A DNA stretch of 61,227 nt from positions 1-61,227 of the forward strand of contig NZ_BFBX01000010.1 of the NCBI RefSeq assembly GCF_003851045.1, in the 5' to 3' direction. Under the pieces are notes generated by a model. The model searched no databases and had not been told where the DNA came from. It saw nothing but the letters and a program-made list of their open reading frames with translations. Shown piece by piece: positions 44,275 through 53,057 of the stretch. A program made the position numbers and the translations under genes. This stretch comes from Paenibacillus sp. 598K. Lineage in GTDB: Bacteria; Bacillota; Bacilli; Paenibacillales; Paenibacillaceae. Numbering within the stretch: the stretch's first letter is position 1; the number at the start of each line of letters is the position of its first letter.

Positions 44275-45749
44275 AGCAAGGGGAAGCCGGACGGATCGCG
44301 ATAGCGGGCATCTATCACGAGACCAATACGTTTGCGCCGGGCTTGACGGGGCTGGAGCAGTTTGAGGAAGAATGGGTGGTCGGCAACGACGCATTTGGCG
44401 AACGGTATGGCGGCACGCGCACCTCGATGGGCGGGGCGATCGATGCCGCCGCCCGCCATGGCGTCGCATGGAGCGCTGGCTTGTATGCGGCCGCTACGCC
44501 GAGCGGCATGGTCAGCGCGGCGGCTGCGGACAAGCTGCTCGCGAGCCTCGTCGATTCGCTTGACCCGGCGGCATCGGGGCTGTTGATTATGATGCACGGA
44601 GCGATGGCTTCGGAGCAGTACGATGATTTTGAGGGGGCGTGCCTGCGCAGCATCCGCGCCCGCTACGGAGCCGATTGGCCGATCGCGATGACGATCGATC
44701 TGCATGCCAATGTGAGCTGCGATATGGTGCGGCTGGCGGATATCGTGGTGGGCTACGACACCTATCCTCATATCGACATGCACGAGCGCGCCGAAGAAGC
44801 GTTCGAGCTGCTCCTCCGCTGCATCCGGGGCGAGATCTCGCCTGTGCGCGCTTATGCTCATACGGGCATGCTGGTCGTGCCCCAGGCGATGATGACGGAG
44901 CAAGGCGGCATGAAGCGGCTGATGGACCGGGCATTCGAGATCGAGACGCATCCTGACGTCCTCAATGTGTCGGTTGTCGGCGGCTTCCCGTATTGCGACG
45001 TGCCGGATGCGGGGATGTCGCTGATCGTAACGACGGATGGCGACCGCGCTGCGGCGGACAGCTATGCGGCCCAGCTCAAGCAGATGGCGGTGGAGATAGG
45101 CGCGCAATTCCGGATGGATCAATGGCCGCCCGAGCAGGCCGTCGCCGCAGCGCTGGCGTCGTCCGAGGGGCCGGTCATCCTCGTCGAGGGCTCGGATAAT
45201 GTCGGTGGCGGCGCGCCTGCGGATGCGACGCATGTGCTGGCGCACCTCACGGATATACCGAAGCGAGCGCTCGTCGTGCTCAAGGACGAGGAGGCGGTGC
45301 GCGAAGCGTTCGCGCTGGGCGTCGGCGGACATTATGAAGGGCAGGTCGGCGGCAGGAGCGATCGTCTGCACGGCGACCCGGTCCCGATCGCAGGCAGGAT
45401 TCGACTGCTCTCCGACGGGAGGTATCGGCATATCGGGCCGTATATGACTGGACAACTGGCGGATATGGGACGTACGGCAGTCGTCGAATGCGGGTTATTG
45501 ACGGTCGTGCTGACCGAGAAACGGACAGCCCCTTGGGATCTTGGCCATATTCAGTGCGTCGGTTTGCGTCCGAACGACTTTGATCTGATCGTCGTCAAGT
45601 CGGCCATCGCCTGGCAAGCGGCCTTCGGCCCCTATGCGCGCAAGATCATCGATGTGGATTCTCCCGGGTGCTGCAGCGCCAACCTGTTGCATTTTCACTA
45701 TGCCAAGGTCCGCAGACCGATCGATCCGCTGGATGCAGAACAGGAGTGA
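44271..45749 (+). CDS. M81 family metallopeptidase (MlrC-like)
   Basis: A 492-residue MlrC/M81 protein. The start GIYHETNTFAPGLTG and zinc-site segments MTIDLHANVS (Asp, His) and YDTYPHIDMHERA (His) are characteristic, and the C-terminal region (EGSDNVGGGAPADAT, VVVKSAIAWQAAF) matches the family. MlrC completes degradation of microcystin, but most relatives sit in catabolic operons with unknown amide substrates. It overlaps the M20 gene by four bases, so two amide-type hydrolases are translated in tandem. No signal peptide. Confidence 0.92.
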   Translation: MKQGEAGRIAIAGIYHETNTFAPGLTGLEQFEEEWVVGNDAFGERYGGTRTSMGGAIDAAARHGVAWSAGLYAAATPSGMVSAAAADKLLASLVDSLDPAASGLLIMMHGAMASEQYDDFEGACLRSIRARYGADWPIAMTIDLHANVSCDMVRLADIVVGYDTYPHIDMHERAEEAFELLLRCIRGEISPVRAYAHTGMLVVPQAMMTEQGGMKRLMDRAFEIETHPDVLNVSVVGGFPYCDVPDAGMSLIVTTDGDRAAADSYAAQLKQMAVEIGAQFRMDQWPPEQAVAAALASSEGPVILVEGSDNVGGGAPADATHVLAHLTDIPKRALVVLKDEEAVREAFALGVGGHYEGQVGGRSDRLHGDPVPIAGRIRLLSDGRYRHIGPYMTGQLADMGRTAVVECGLLTVVLTEKRTAPWDLGHIQCVGLRPNDFDLIVVKSAIAWQAAFGPYARKIIDVDSPGCCSANLLHFHYAKVRRPIDPLDAEQE

Positions 45750-45753
45750 AGCG

Positions 45754-46512
45754 ATGAGACTGAAGGATAAGGTAGCTATCGTAACCGGCGGGAGCTCGGG
45801 CATCGGCAAAGCGATCGCGGCTCGATTCGGCGCCGAAGGCGCGCAGGTCGTCATCATGGGACGAGAGCGGGAGGAGCTCGACCAGACAGCGGCCGAGCTC
45901 CAGGCGAGCGGCGTGCAGGCCATCGCGGTGTGCGGCGAGGTGCAGAGCCGGACCGCTGTCCGGTCGTTGGTGGAGACGACGCTGGCGCGGTGGGGCGCGA
46001 TCGATATTCTCGTGAATAATGCCGGCATCTGCAGGACGGCTCCCTTCCTGGACATGGAGGAGGCGGAATGGGATCGGCATATGGACGTTAATCTCAAAGG
46101 CACGTTTCTGACGGGACAGGCTGTGGCGCGCGTCATGGCAGAGCAGCGCACCGGTGGCTCGATTATTAATATGTCGAGCGTCAACGGTCTGGCGGCGGAA
46201 GCGGATCAGGCGCATTACAATGCGAGCAAGGGAGGGATCAACCTGCTCACGATGTCGATGGCGCTTGAGCTGGCCCCGCTCGGCATCCGCGTGAATGCCT
46301 TATGCCCGGGGTTCATCCAGACGCGGCTCACCCAGCCACTCATCGATAACCGGGATGCTTTTGATTCGTACTTGCGCACCATTCCGATGGGGCGGGCCGG
46401 GCAGCCGGAGGAGATTGCCGATACGGCCCTGTTCCTCGCTTCCGAGGACGCGAGGTATATGACCGGCCATTGTCTGGTCGTCGATGGGGGCCAATTTAGC
46501 AAGCTGTCTTAG
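45754..46512 (+). CDS. Short-chain dehydrogenase/reductase
   Basis: A 252-residue classical SDR with cofactor motif TGGSSGIG (residues 11-18), NNAG, the catalytic Ser in NMSSVNG and the YNASK catalytic pair, and the C-terminal GHCLVVDGGQ. It probably oxidises or reduces a hydroxyl of a sugar acid or hydroxy acid with NAD(P). ATG 45754 lies four bases after the M81 stop, behind AGGAG; the longer frame is inside that gene. Confidence 0.94.
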   Translation: MRLKDKVAIVTGGSSGIGKAIAARFGAEGAQVVIMGREREELDQTAAELQASGVQAIAVCGEVQSRTAVRSLVETTLARWGAIDILVNNAGICRTAPFLDMEEAEWDRHMDVNLKGTFLTGQAVARVMAEQRTGGSIINMSSVNGLAAEADQAHYNASKGGINLLTMSMALELAPLGIRVNALCPGFIQTRLTQPLIDNRDAFDSYLRTIPMGRAGQPEEIADTALFLASEDARYMTGHCLVVDGGQFSKLS

Positions 46513-46536
46513 GCGCTGGAATATAAGGAGGCAGAT

Positions 46537-47556
46537 ATGGATACGAAAACCTTTGGCATTATAGGCTGCGAGCATCCCCATATCGGGATCTTCATCGATG
46601 AGATGCTCGCTCTGGGCCATACATGCGCCGGCATCTACGAAGCTCGCAATCGGGAGCTGGCGTCGGAGCTGGCCTCCCGGTACAACGTTGGGCTCGTCGA
46701 TGCGCCCGACGTATTGCTGGCCTCGCAGGCAGAGATTATCGGCAGCTCGGCTATCAATCAAGAGAAGATCGCGATCATCGAGCGATGCGAGCGTCATGGG
46801 AAGCATGTGATGATCGATAAGCCAGCCGTCACGAATCGAGCGGACTATGAACGGTTGAGGGCGGTTATGGCAAGAGGGAAGATCAAGGTCGGGATGCTGC
46901 TGACCGAGCGATTTCACCCGGCCGTCTATACCTTGAAGCAGCAGATCGATCAAGGCAAGCTCGGACGACTGGTCTCGATCGGCATCCGCAAGCCGCATCT
47001 GCTCCGTCCAGAGACGCGACCGCCCTGGTTTTTTTCCAAAGCCCAGTGCGGCGGGATCATCATCGATCTGCTGATCCATGATGTCGATCTGTTGCGCTGG
47101 CTGACTGGCAGCGAGATCGCTTCGATGGAGGGCGTGACGGTCAAGCATGTGCTGCCTGAGTACCCGGACTTCTACGATACCGCCTCCCTGCAGGTGATGA
47201 TGGAGAATGGTGTCAGCGCCCAGCTCTACGCCGATTGGCATACCCCCAAGGGGAGCTGGACGTGGGGAGACGGCAGGCTGTTCGTGACGGGTACGGAAGG
47301 AGCGGCGGAGCTGCGGCTGTCGGGCGATCCCTCCGCGTGCGACCAGACGGATCGGCCCTTGCTGCTCCATGTCGGGCATACGGAGCCGCTGAGCCTGGCG
47401 GAGCTGGAGCAGCCGCCCGCGACGATCACCGAGGATTTCCTCCGTCGTCTGGCAGGCCAGTCCTCCGTCTTAACGGACGAAGATTTATGGCGAGCGGTCC
47501 TGGCAACGATCGATGCGGACGAGTCCGCGCGATCGATCTCTTGGGTGGAGGGCTGA
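46537..47556 (+). CDS. Divergent Gfo/Idh/MocA-like oxidoreductase
   Basis: A 339-residue protein of the family with a changed nucleotide loop (GIIGCEHPHIGIF), Lys motif HVMIDKPAVTN (DKP) and active-site segment GGIIIDLLIHDVDLLRWLTG. It shares the His-rich loop and DKP with the 40886-41803 protein. ATG with AAGGAGG upstream. It starts 24 bases after the SDR stop and ends six bases before the next Gfo-type gene. Confidence 0.86.
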   Translation: MDTKTFGIIGCEHPHIGIFIDEMLALGHTCAGIYEARNRELASELASRYNVGLVDAPDVLLASQAEIIGSSAINQEKIAIIERCERHGKHVMIDKPAVTNRADYERLRAVMARGKIKVGMLLTERFHPAVYTLKQQIDQGKLGRLVSIGIRKPHLLRPETRPPWFFSKAQCGGIIIDLLIHDVDLLRWLTGSEIASMEGVTVKHVLPEYPDFYDTASLQVMMENGVSAQLYADWHTPKGSWTWGDGRLFVTGTEGAAELRLSGDPSACDQTDRPLLLHVGHTEPLSLAELEQPPATITEDFLRRLAGQSSVLTDEDLWRAVLATIDADESARSISWVEG

Positions 47557-47562
47557 GCGACT

Positions 47563-48591
47563 ATGAGCGGAGCGCTGCGTTTTGGAATTGTAGGGGCGGG
47601 AGCGATAGCGGTCATGCATGCGGAGGCGATCAAGGCGAGCCCGAGAGCAGAGCTGATCGCCGTATGCGGCAGCAAGCCGGAGTCGGCTGCTCGGCTGGCG
47701 GCAACGTATGCCGTCAAGCATGTCTTCACCGAGCTTGCCGAGCTGCTGCGGCTTCGCGAGCTGGATGTCGTGTGCATTTGCTTGCCAAGCGGCCTTCATG
47801 AGTGGGCGGCGGTGGAAGCGGCAAGAGCGGGCAAGCATATGTTGTGCGAGAAGCCGCTCGAGATTAGCTTGGACAAAGTGGACCGCATCATCGAGGCGGT
47901 GGAGCAGCATAACGTCAAGCTCGGCTGCGTCTATCAACGGCGAACGATGCCGGAGGCGATTGCGGCGCGCCGAGCCGTGCAGGAGCATCAATTGGGACGA
48001 ATGGTCATGGGCGATGCCTATCTGAAATATTATCGGAGTCCGGATTATTATCGAAGCGCGAGCTGGCGGGGGACATGGGCCTTGGACGGCGGCGGCGCGC
48101 TGATGAATCAAGGGGTGCACGGCATCGATCTCATGCAATGGATCATGGGCGATGTCGCGTCCGTCTTCGCCTATTCAGCCGCATTGGCGCGGGACATCGA
48201 GGTGGAGGACACGGCGGTAGCCGTCGTCCGGTACAGGAGCGGAGCCTTTGGCGTCATCCAGGGGGCGACATCGGTATTCCCGGCGCAGGCGACGCGATTC
48301 GAGCTGCTCGGCGATCAAGGCTCGATCATCTTCGGGGATGACGGGATTCAGCTCTGGCACACGCGCAGCGGAACCGCTGCCGAGATCGAGACATCGCGCC
48401 CGATCGCGCCGGGAGCGGACCCTGGCAATCTATCGTATGAGGGGCATGCGATCCTCGTCGAGGATCTGATCGATGCCATCTGTCAGGACAGAGAACCGAT
48501 GATCAACGGCTACGAGGCCCGCAAGGCGGTGCAGCTCATCGCGGCGATGTACGAATCTTCAACAACAGGAAAGGAAGTGGACATTCGATGA
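47563..48591 (+). CDS. Gfo/Idh/MocA family oxidoreductase
   Basis: A 342-residue oxidoreductase with GIVGAGAIAVMH, Lys motif HMLCEKPLEISLDKV and a typical active-site segment GGGALMNQGVHGIDLMQWIMG, the closest of the seven to characterised inositol/glucose-fructose-type enzymes. GGAGGG lies just upstream of the ATG. It overlaps the FAH-family gene as ATGA. It is the last of five such genes in this operon. Confidence 0.92.
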   Translation: MSGALRFGIVGAGAIAVMHAEAIKASPRAELIAVCGSKPESAARLAATYAVKHVFTELAELLRLRELDVVCICLPSGLHEWAAVEAARAGKHMLCEKPLEISLDKVDRIIEAVEQHNVKLGCVYQRRTMPEAIAARRAVQEHQLGRMVMGDAYLKYYRSPDYYRSASWRGTWALDGGGALMNQGVHGIDLMQWIMGDVASVFAYSAALARDIEVEDTAVAVVRYRSGAFGVIQGATSVFPAQATRFELLGDQGSIIFGDDGIQLWHTRSGTAAEIETSRPIAPGADPGNLSYEGHAILVEDLIDAICQDREPMINGYEARKAVQLIAAMYESSTTGKEVDIR

Positions 48592-49493
48592 AGCTGGTAA
48601 CCTTCCTGCGGGATGATGCGCCACACTTGGGCATCCGCACGGAGCGCGGAATTATAGATGTGTCCGTGGCGGCCGCAGCTTGGCAGGAGCATAAGCAGGC
48701 TGTGCCGGAGACGATCATGGAGGTCATCGAGCAAGGCGATGCGGCCATCGAGGCTCTGCAAAGGCTGGAGCACCAGGCGCTGGCGTCTGGAGAAACCAAG
48801 GATTGGCTGATGGAGGAATCGCAGCTTACGTATGCGCCCTGCGTGACGAATCCCGGCAAAATCATCTGTATCGGGCTCAACTATCGGCGGCATGCGGAGG
48901 AGACGAATTCCCCGATCCCCGTCTACCCGATTGTGTTCAACAAGTTCAACAACACGTTGACTGCCCACGGGAGCGATGTCGTATTGCCTGCGGTTTCTAC
49001 CCAAGTCGATTATGAGGCGGAGCTTGCGATTGTGATGGGGCGGGCAGCAAAGAACGTCCCGGAGGAGGAAGCGCTCGATTACGTGTTCGGCTATTGCAAC
49101 GTCAACGATCTGTCGGCGAGGGATCTGCAATTCAGGACGGGACAGTGGCTGCTGGGCAAAACCTGCGACGGCTTCTCGCCGCTGGGCCCTTATCTGGTCA
49201 CGGCCGACGAAGTCGGCGATCCGCAACGGCTCGCCATTCGTACGACCGTAAACGGCGAATTGCGGCAGCACTCCTCGACCTCGGATATGATTTTCGGGTG
49301 CGGGGAGATCGTTAGCTATTTGTCGCGACATATGACGTTGCTGCCGGGCGACATCATCCTGACGGGCACGCCCGAAGGCGTAGTTATGGGCTATCCGGAG
49401 GCGGAACAGCAGTATTTGCAAGCGGGAGATCTGGTCGAGGTCGAGATCGAGAAGCTGGGTGTATTAACGAATCGTATGGTCGCTGAGGTCTAG
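48588..49493 (+). CDS. Fumarylacetoacetate hydrolase family protein
   Basis: A 301-residue FAH-family enzyme. The conserved ICIGLNYRRHAEET, metal-binding DYEAELAIVMG (Glu-x-Glu) and VNDLSARDLQ (Asp), then GKTCDGFSPLGP and LTGTPEGV, are present. Family members cleave acylpyruvates, hydrate 2-oxo-enoates or decarboxylate oxaloacetate-type acids. In this operon it could act on the 2-oxo acid made by the enolase, SDR or PLP steps. Four-base overlap with the preceding oxidoreductase. Confidence 0.92.
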   Translation: MKLVTFLRDDAPHLGIRTERGIIDVSVAAAAWQEHKQAVPETIMEVIEQGDAAIEALQRLEHQALASGETKDWLMEESQLTYAPCVTNPGKIICIGLNYRRHAEETNSPIPVYPIVFNKFNNTLTAHGSDVVLPAVSTQVDYEAELAIVMGRAAKNVPEEEALDYVFGYCNVNDLSARDLQFRTGQWLLGKTCDGFSPLGPYLVTADEVGDPQRLAIRTTVNGELRQHSSTSDMIFGCGEIVSYLSRHMTLLPGDIILTGTPEGVVMGYPEAEQQYLQAGDLVEVEIEKLGVLTNRMVAEV

Positions 49494-49546
49494 GCGGCCT
49501 TTCGCAGGAAGCATCGTCACTTGAATCGAAAAGGAGCTGGATCAAC

Positions 49547-49969
49547 TTGTCGACTATTATCCATACGGAGCTCGCTCCGGCGTTTCCGCTGCCGTTCTCT
49601 CAAGCGCTGCGTGCCGGAGACTTCGTGTACGTCTCCGGCCAGGTAGGCGTCGACCCGAGCACTCGAGTCGTCGCGGGAGCTACCATCGAGGAGCAGACCG
49701 TGCAATGTCTTCGCAATATCGAACGAATCCTGCAGGCGGCGGGCCTCACCCTTGACCATGTCGTCAAGATGAATGCCTTCCTCAGTAAAATGGAGGATTT
49801 CCCGGGCTATAACAAAACCTATGAAAGCGTCATGAGCCGGCCGTTTCCGACGCGCACCTCGATCGGCTGCCTGATCGGGGACTACTTGATCGAGATCGAC
49901 GCGATCGCCTACGCGCCCACCAGGCGCGGAGAAGACACGTCGGACGTCAAGGGAGATGAGGCCCTGTGA
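49547..49969 (+). CDS. RidA family enamine/imine deaminase
   Basis: A 140-residue RidA/YjgF/UK114 protein with FVYVSGQVGVDP, the conserved TRTSIGC Arg and the YLIEIDAIAYAP Glu that position the substrate. RidA proteins hydrolyse reactive enamines or imines released by PLP enzymes to keto acids and ammonia. A PLP lyase/dehydratase and an aminotransferase in the same operon make that role natural here. TTG start with AAGGAGC upstream; the stop overlaps the next gene as GTGA. Confidence 0.93.
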   Translation: MSTIIHTELAPAFPLPFSQALRAGDFVYVSGQVGVDPSTRVVAGATIEEQTVQCLRNIERILQAAGLTLDHVVKMNAFLSKMEDFPGYNKTYESVMSRPFPTRTSIGCLIGDYLIEIDAIAYAPTRRGEDTSDVKGDEAL

Positions 49970-51270
49970 TACGGACGGAACAGTCGCGGCACAAATACGA
50001 GACATCGCGCCGCTATCTGGCGGGTGGCGTGGCCAGCTCGCTCCGCAGCGCCATGAAGCCTTCTCCGCTCTTCGCAGCCTCGGGTAGCGGTCCGCGGCTC
50101 CGGGACGTAGACGGAAACGAATATATCGACTATCTACTCGCCTATGGTCCACTCATTCTCGGCCATGCGCATCCGGCCATCACCGCCCGCGTGATTGAGG
50201 CGATGGAGCGAGGCATTACCTATGGCATCCAGCATGACGGGGAGATCGAGCTGGCGAGGCGGTTGACCGAGCTGTTGCCGTGCGCCGACCAGGTCGCATT
50301 GAGCGGCTCCGGCACCGAGGCGGTCATGCTCGCCCTGCGTCTGGCGCGAGCCTATACGGGCAAGCGCAAGGTGGTCCGGTTCCATGGTCATTATCACGGC
50401 TGGTCGGATGCGATCTTCACGGCGTTTCCGAGCTCCGATATGCGTGCGAGTGCTCCGACGTCGGACGCGGCGGTCAGCCCCGGCACCGGCGGACAGAGCA
50501 CAGCGGCGCTAGAGGACATCATCCTGCTGCCGTGGAACGATGCGGAGGCGCTGGAGCGGGCGCTGCGCGCGCACCGGGAGGAGATCGCGGCGGTCATCTC
50601 CGAGCCGGTGATGTGTAATAACGGCTGTATGCTGCCCAAGGCCGGCTATCTGGAGCAGATGCGGCGACTGACCGAGGAGCTGGGGATCGTCATGATCCTG
50701 GATGAAGTGATCACCGGCTTCAGACTCGGTCTGGGCGGCGCGCACGGCAAGCTCGGCATCCAGCCGGATCTGATTACGATCGGCAAGGCATTGGGCGGGG
50801 GCGTGGCGATCAGCGCCGTGGCCGGGCGTCGGGAGCTGATGTCGTTGATCGAGGACGGAACGGTAAGTCATCTGGGCACGCTGAACGGCAATGGCGTGGC
50901 AACGGCCGCTGCGCTGGCGACCATCGATGTATTGGCATCTGACGATGGCGCGGCGTATGCAACCATGGAGCACACCGCGCGACTGCTGGTAGACGGCTTG
51001 CGCGAGCTGCTCGCCAAGCATGAGATTCCCGGCGTTATTAATCAGGCGGGGCCGGTGTTCAACCTGATGTTCACGGATGAGCCGATCGTCGAGGACTTTG
51101 CGACGTTTACTAAAAAAGACGCCGCCAAATACAGCCGATTCGCAGAGCTGATGCTGGCGGAGGGCGTACTCGTACGCTCTAACGGCTTGTGGTATATCTC
51201 TGCCGTCCACACCGAACGGGAAGTGAACGATACGCTTCGCGCAGCAGATCGCGTGCTGGCGGATTTGTAG
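49966..51270 (+). CDS. Class III aminotransferase, glutamate-1-semialdehyde aminomutase-like
   Basis: A 434-residue PLP enzyme. GSGTEAVMLALRLARAYTGK and FHGHYHGW match the glutamate-1-semialdehyde aminomutase branch; ILDEVITGFRLG (Asp binding PLP) and ITIGKALGGG (PLP Lys) are intact. Heme synthesis genes are absent, so it is likely a catabolic aminotransferase or aminomutase rather than HemL. GTG start overlapping the RidA stop by four bases, with GGGAGATGAG upstream. Last gene of the 17-gene run; a terminator follows. Confidence 0.9.
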   Translation: MIRTEQSRHKYETSRRYLAGGVASSLRSAMKPSPLFAASGSGPRLRDVDGNEYIDYLLAYGPLILGHAHPAITARVIEAMERGITYGIQHDGEIELARRLTELLPCADQVALSGSGTEAVMLALRLARAYTGKRKVVRFHGHYHGWSDAIFTAFPSSDMRASAPTSDAAVSPGTGGQSTAALEDIILLPWNDAEALERALRAHREEIAAVISEPVMCNNGCMLPKAGYLEQMRRLTEELGIVMILDEVITGFRLGLGGAHGKLGIQPDLITIGKALGGGVAISAVAGRRELMSLIEDGTVSHLGTLNGNGVATAAALATIDVLASDDGAAYATMEHTARLLVDGLRELLAKHEIPGVINQAGPVFNLMFTDEPIVEDFATFTKKDAAKYSRFAELMLAEGVLVRSNGLWYISAVHTEREVNDTLRAADRVLADL

Positions 51271-51290
51271 AAGGCGTCAGCAAGCAATGA

Positions 51291-51329
51291 AAAAAGCTGC
51301 GTATCCTGTTACGGTGCGCAGCTTCTTTT
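51291..51329. terminator. Bidirectional terminator between convergent genes
   Basis: An 8-bp stem AAGCTGCG/CGCAGCTT (51294-51301 with 51317-51324) has a T-rich tail on the plus strand and a run of six T on the minus strand. It ends both the 17-gene operon and the convergent GH32/43-like gene. Confidence 0.85.
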
Positions 51330-51336
51330 GTAAAAC

Positions 51337-52851
51337 TCAGGCCATCTCCCAAATGTTAAGATCCGTAATGGAGCCGCTCGCATCCTCGGCGTAGAAGCCC
51401 AGATGAGAGAGCGTCAGCGGTTGATCCAGACGGTAGGAGATGGCGTAGGCGTCGTTGATGAACAGCTCGATGCATTCGTTGCGTACGAATAGACGAAGCT
51501 GGAACGTCGTGTCGTAGGCCAATGGCCAAGGCTTGTGCGCCGCCAGCTCGAGGACGTTCGCCACGCCCCATCCGTGCTTCACATCCCCGAGCTCGAGGCG
51601 GCTGTGGCGAACGTTCAAAAAGAGGCAAAACCGCCGCTCGCCAACAAAGATGCCAACTCCTGCGCCCTCTTGAACCGTTACCGCGCACTCGATCACGCGT
51701 CCGTCGCTCCAATCGAGACTGCTGGCGGTAGGGGACGGCGTATGCGGCAGCTCTCGCTCGATGCCGCCTGTGCTGCCCTGATTGACGAAGCTCAGCGTCC
51801 GGTCGTCCTCTGACTGCCAGATCACCGACGGCAGACGGCCAGGTTGACGCAGCACGCGGTACGAGGAGAGAGCGATGCCGCTGCTCGCCAGCGCCCCTTT
51901 CACCGATTCGCACCCCTCCCAATATTCCAGCTTCAGCACCCACGGCTCGCGCTCGACGATCCGCTTGGGCAGACCGACTCGACCGTCGATATGGTCATTC
52001 CCCCAGAAATGATAGAAAAGATAGCCGGATGCGTGCGGAATGACTCGCCCCACATAAGCCATCACGACATTGGCATGGTCGCGGCTGCCGACCAGCATCG
52101 GATCCCCGGGCGGCAGTCGGTAGGGTCCATGCAGCTGCTCGGAGACGACATAGTAGGTCCCGCCGGACCGCGCCAGTGCCCGGTCGTCATACCGCCAGCC
52201 GTGCTGCGTCACAGTCGAGAACATGACGTAGTGCCGGTCGTCGAAGCTCAGATGCTCAGGCACTTCATAGTTGGGGAACAGATCCTCGGCTGTCCCTGGA
52301 GGCAGCGCCTCCCAGTGGATGCCATCCATCGAGGTCACGACGCCGAGCACGCCCGCCTTGGCCTTGAGCTTACGCTCCGCCGCATGGGCAGTCAAAAAAC
52401 CGGTGTAGGGCGGAGCGGCATCCTGCAAGGCGCCAACGATACCTAGCGAGTCCCAACGCGGCAATTCCTCGACGCAATCCTCGGGGGCGTCCAGATAATA
52501 GGCCGGATCTGGTCGCAGGACCACGTCGTCGATCCGTTCCCAGGTGTAGAGATCCTGGCTGCGGGCAAAGCGGATCTGTTGATGGCCCGGGATGAGCTCC
52601 TCCGAGTAATTCATAATGAACTCGTCGCCGATGCGCTGTACCATGCCGGTGCCAAGCCAAGCGGCGTCCGGATGCTTCTCCAGGATTGGACCATACTCCT
52701 CCCAATGGAGCAGATCGGTCGAGACGGCCATACTGATCCCGTTCCACCGTTCGGTGCCAGGGGTGATACGGATATAAAACAAATGATAGCGGTTACGATA
52801 CGGCACGATCCAGCAATCCCAAAGACGGTCCTCATGTGGTTTGTAGAGCAT
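51337..52851 (-). CDS. Five-bladed beta-propeller glycoside hydrolase-like protein (GH32/GH43/GH130 group)
   Basis: A 504-residue protein. The N-terminal ~310 residues form a glycosidase propeller: DRLWDCWIVPYRNRYHLFYI supplies the first acidic residue, then STDLLHWEEYGP, GTGMVQRIGDEFIMNYSEE, and later LFYHFWGNDH. The GH32 WMNDPNG motif is missing, so family placement is loose. The C-terminal ~150 residues look like a concanavalin-type beta-sandwich. No signal peptide, so an intracellular role. ATG 52849-52851 lies 12 bases after AGGAGG; an upstream in-frame ATG has no good ribosome site. Its promoter carries GGTAT boxes shared with the nearby alpha-mannosidase promoter. Confidence 0.85.
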   Translation of the reverse strand: MLYKPHEDRLWDCWIVPYRNRYHLFYIRITPGTERWNGISMAVSTDLLHWEEYGPILEKHPDAAWLGTGMVQRIGDEFIMNYSEELIPGHQQIRFARSQDLYTWERIDDVVLRPDPAYYLDAPEDCVEELPRWDSLGIVGALQDAAPPYTGFLTAHAAERKLKAKAGVLGVVTSMDGIHWEALPPGTAEDLFPNYEVPEHLSFDDRHYVMFSTVTQHGWRYDDRALARSGGTYYVVSEQLHGPYRLPPGDPMLVGSRDHANVVMAYVGRVIPHASGYLFYHFWGNDHIDGRVGLPKRIVEREPWVLKLEYWEGCESVKGALASSGIALSSYRVLRQPGRLPSVIWQSEDDRTLSFVNQGSTGGIERELPHTPSPTASSLDWSDGRVIECAVTVQEGAGVGIFVGERRFCLFLNVRHSRLELGDVKHGWGVANVLELAAHKPWPLAYDTTFQLRLFVRNECIELFINDAYAISYRLDQPLTLSHLGFYAEDASGSITDLNIWEMA

Positions 52852-52883
52852 GTGGAATGTTAACCTCCTGAATATACATATCA

Positions 52884-52940
52884 AAATACCTTTATACCTA
52901 TTTCACATACAAGTATAAATCATGTGATTTTCTCTGTAAA
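52884..52940 (-). promoter_or_regulatory. Promoter with GGTAT boxes for the propeller hydrolase gene
   Basis: On the minus strand a good promoter is visible: -35 TTTACA (52940-52935), 17-bp spacer, -10 TATACT (52917-52912). Just past the expected start are AGGTATAAAGGTATTTT boxes (52900-52884), the same GGTAT core as the boxes before the GH38 gene at 54484, probably bound by the GntR-type repressor. Confidence 0.6.
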
Positions 52941-52991
52941 GCTGGAATTGTAGAGGAGGGGGAGAGTAAGGTTGGTGAGTGGGAGAAGGAT

Positions 52992-53040
52992 GGAGCGAGC
53001 TGCGCCTGTGGGCAAAGAAAGCAAAACGGCAGCTCGCTCC
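52992..53040 (-). terminator. Terminator-like hairpin after the GntR-type gene
   Basis: A perfect 12-bp stem GGAGCGAGCTGC/GCAGCTCGCTCC (52992-53003 with 53029-53040) begins 18 bases beyond the regulator stop. The minus-strand tail is only modestly T-rich, so it may be a weak terminator or a stabilising hairpin. Confidence 0.6.
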
Positions 53041-53057
53041 GGCTATGTTGTGTATGT

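Noticed and set aside
44190..45455. 421-codon minus-strand frame opposite the M81 gene
   Set aside because: Shadow of a recognisable MlrC-like gene; no motifs and no start signal.
49966..51270. HemL (glutamate-1-semialdehyde aminomutase of heme synthesis)
   Set aside because: Only the fold branch matches; the gene is the last member of a catabolic operon overlapping RidA.
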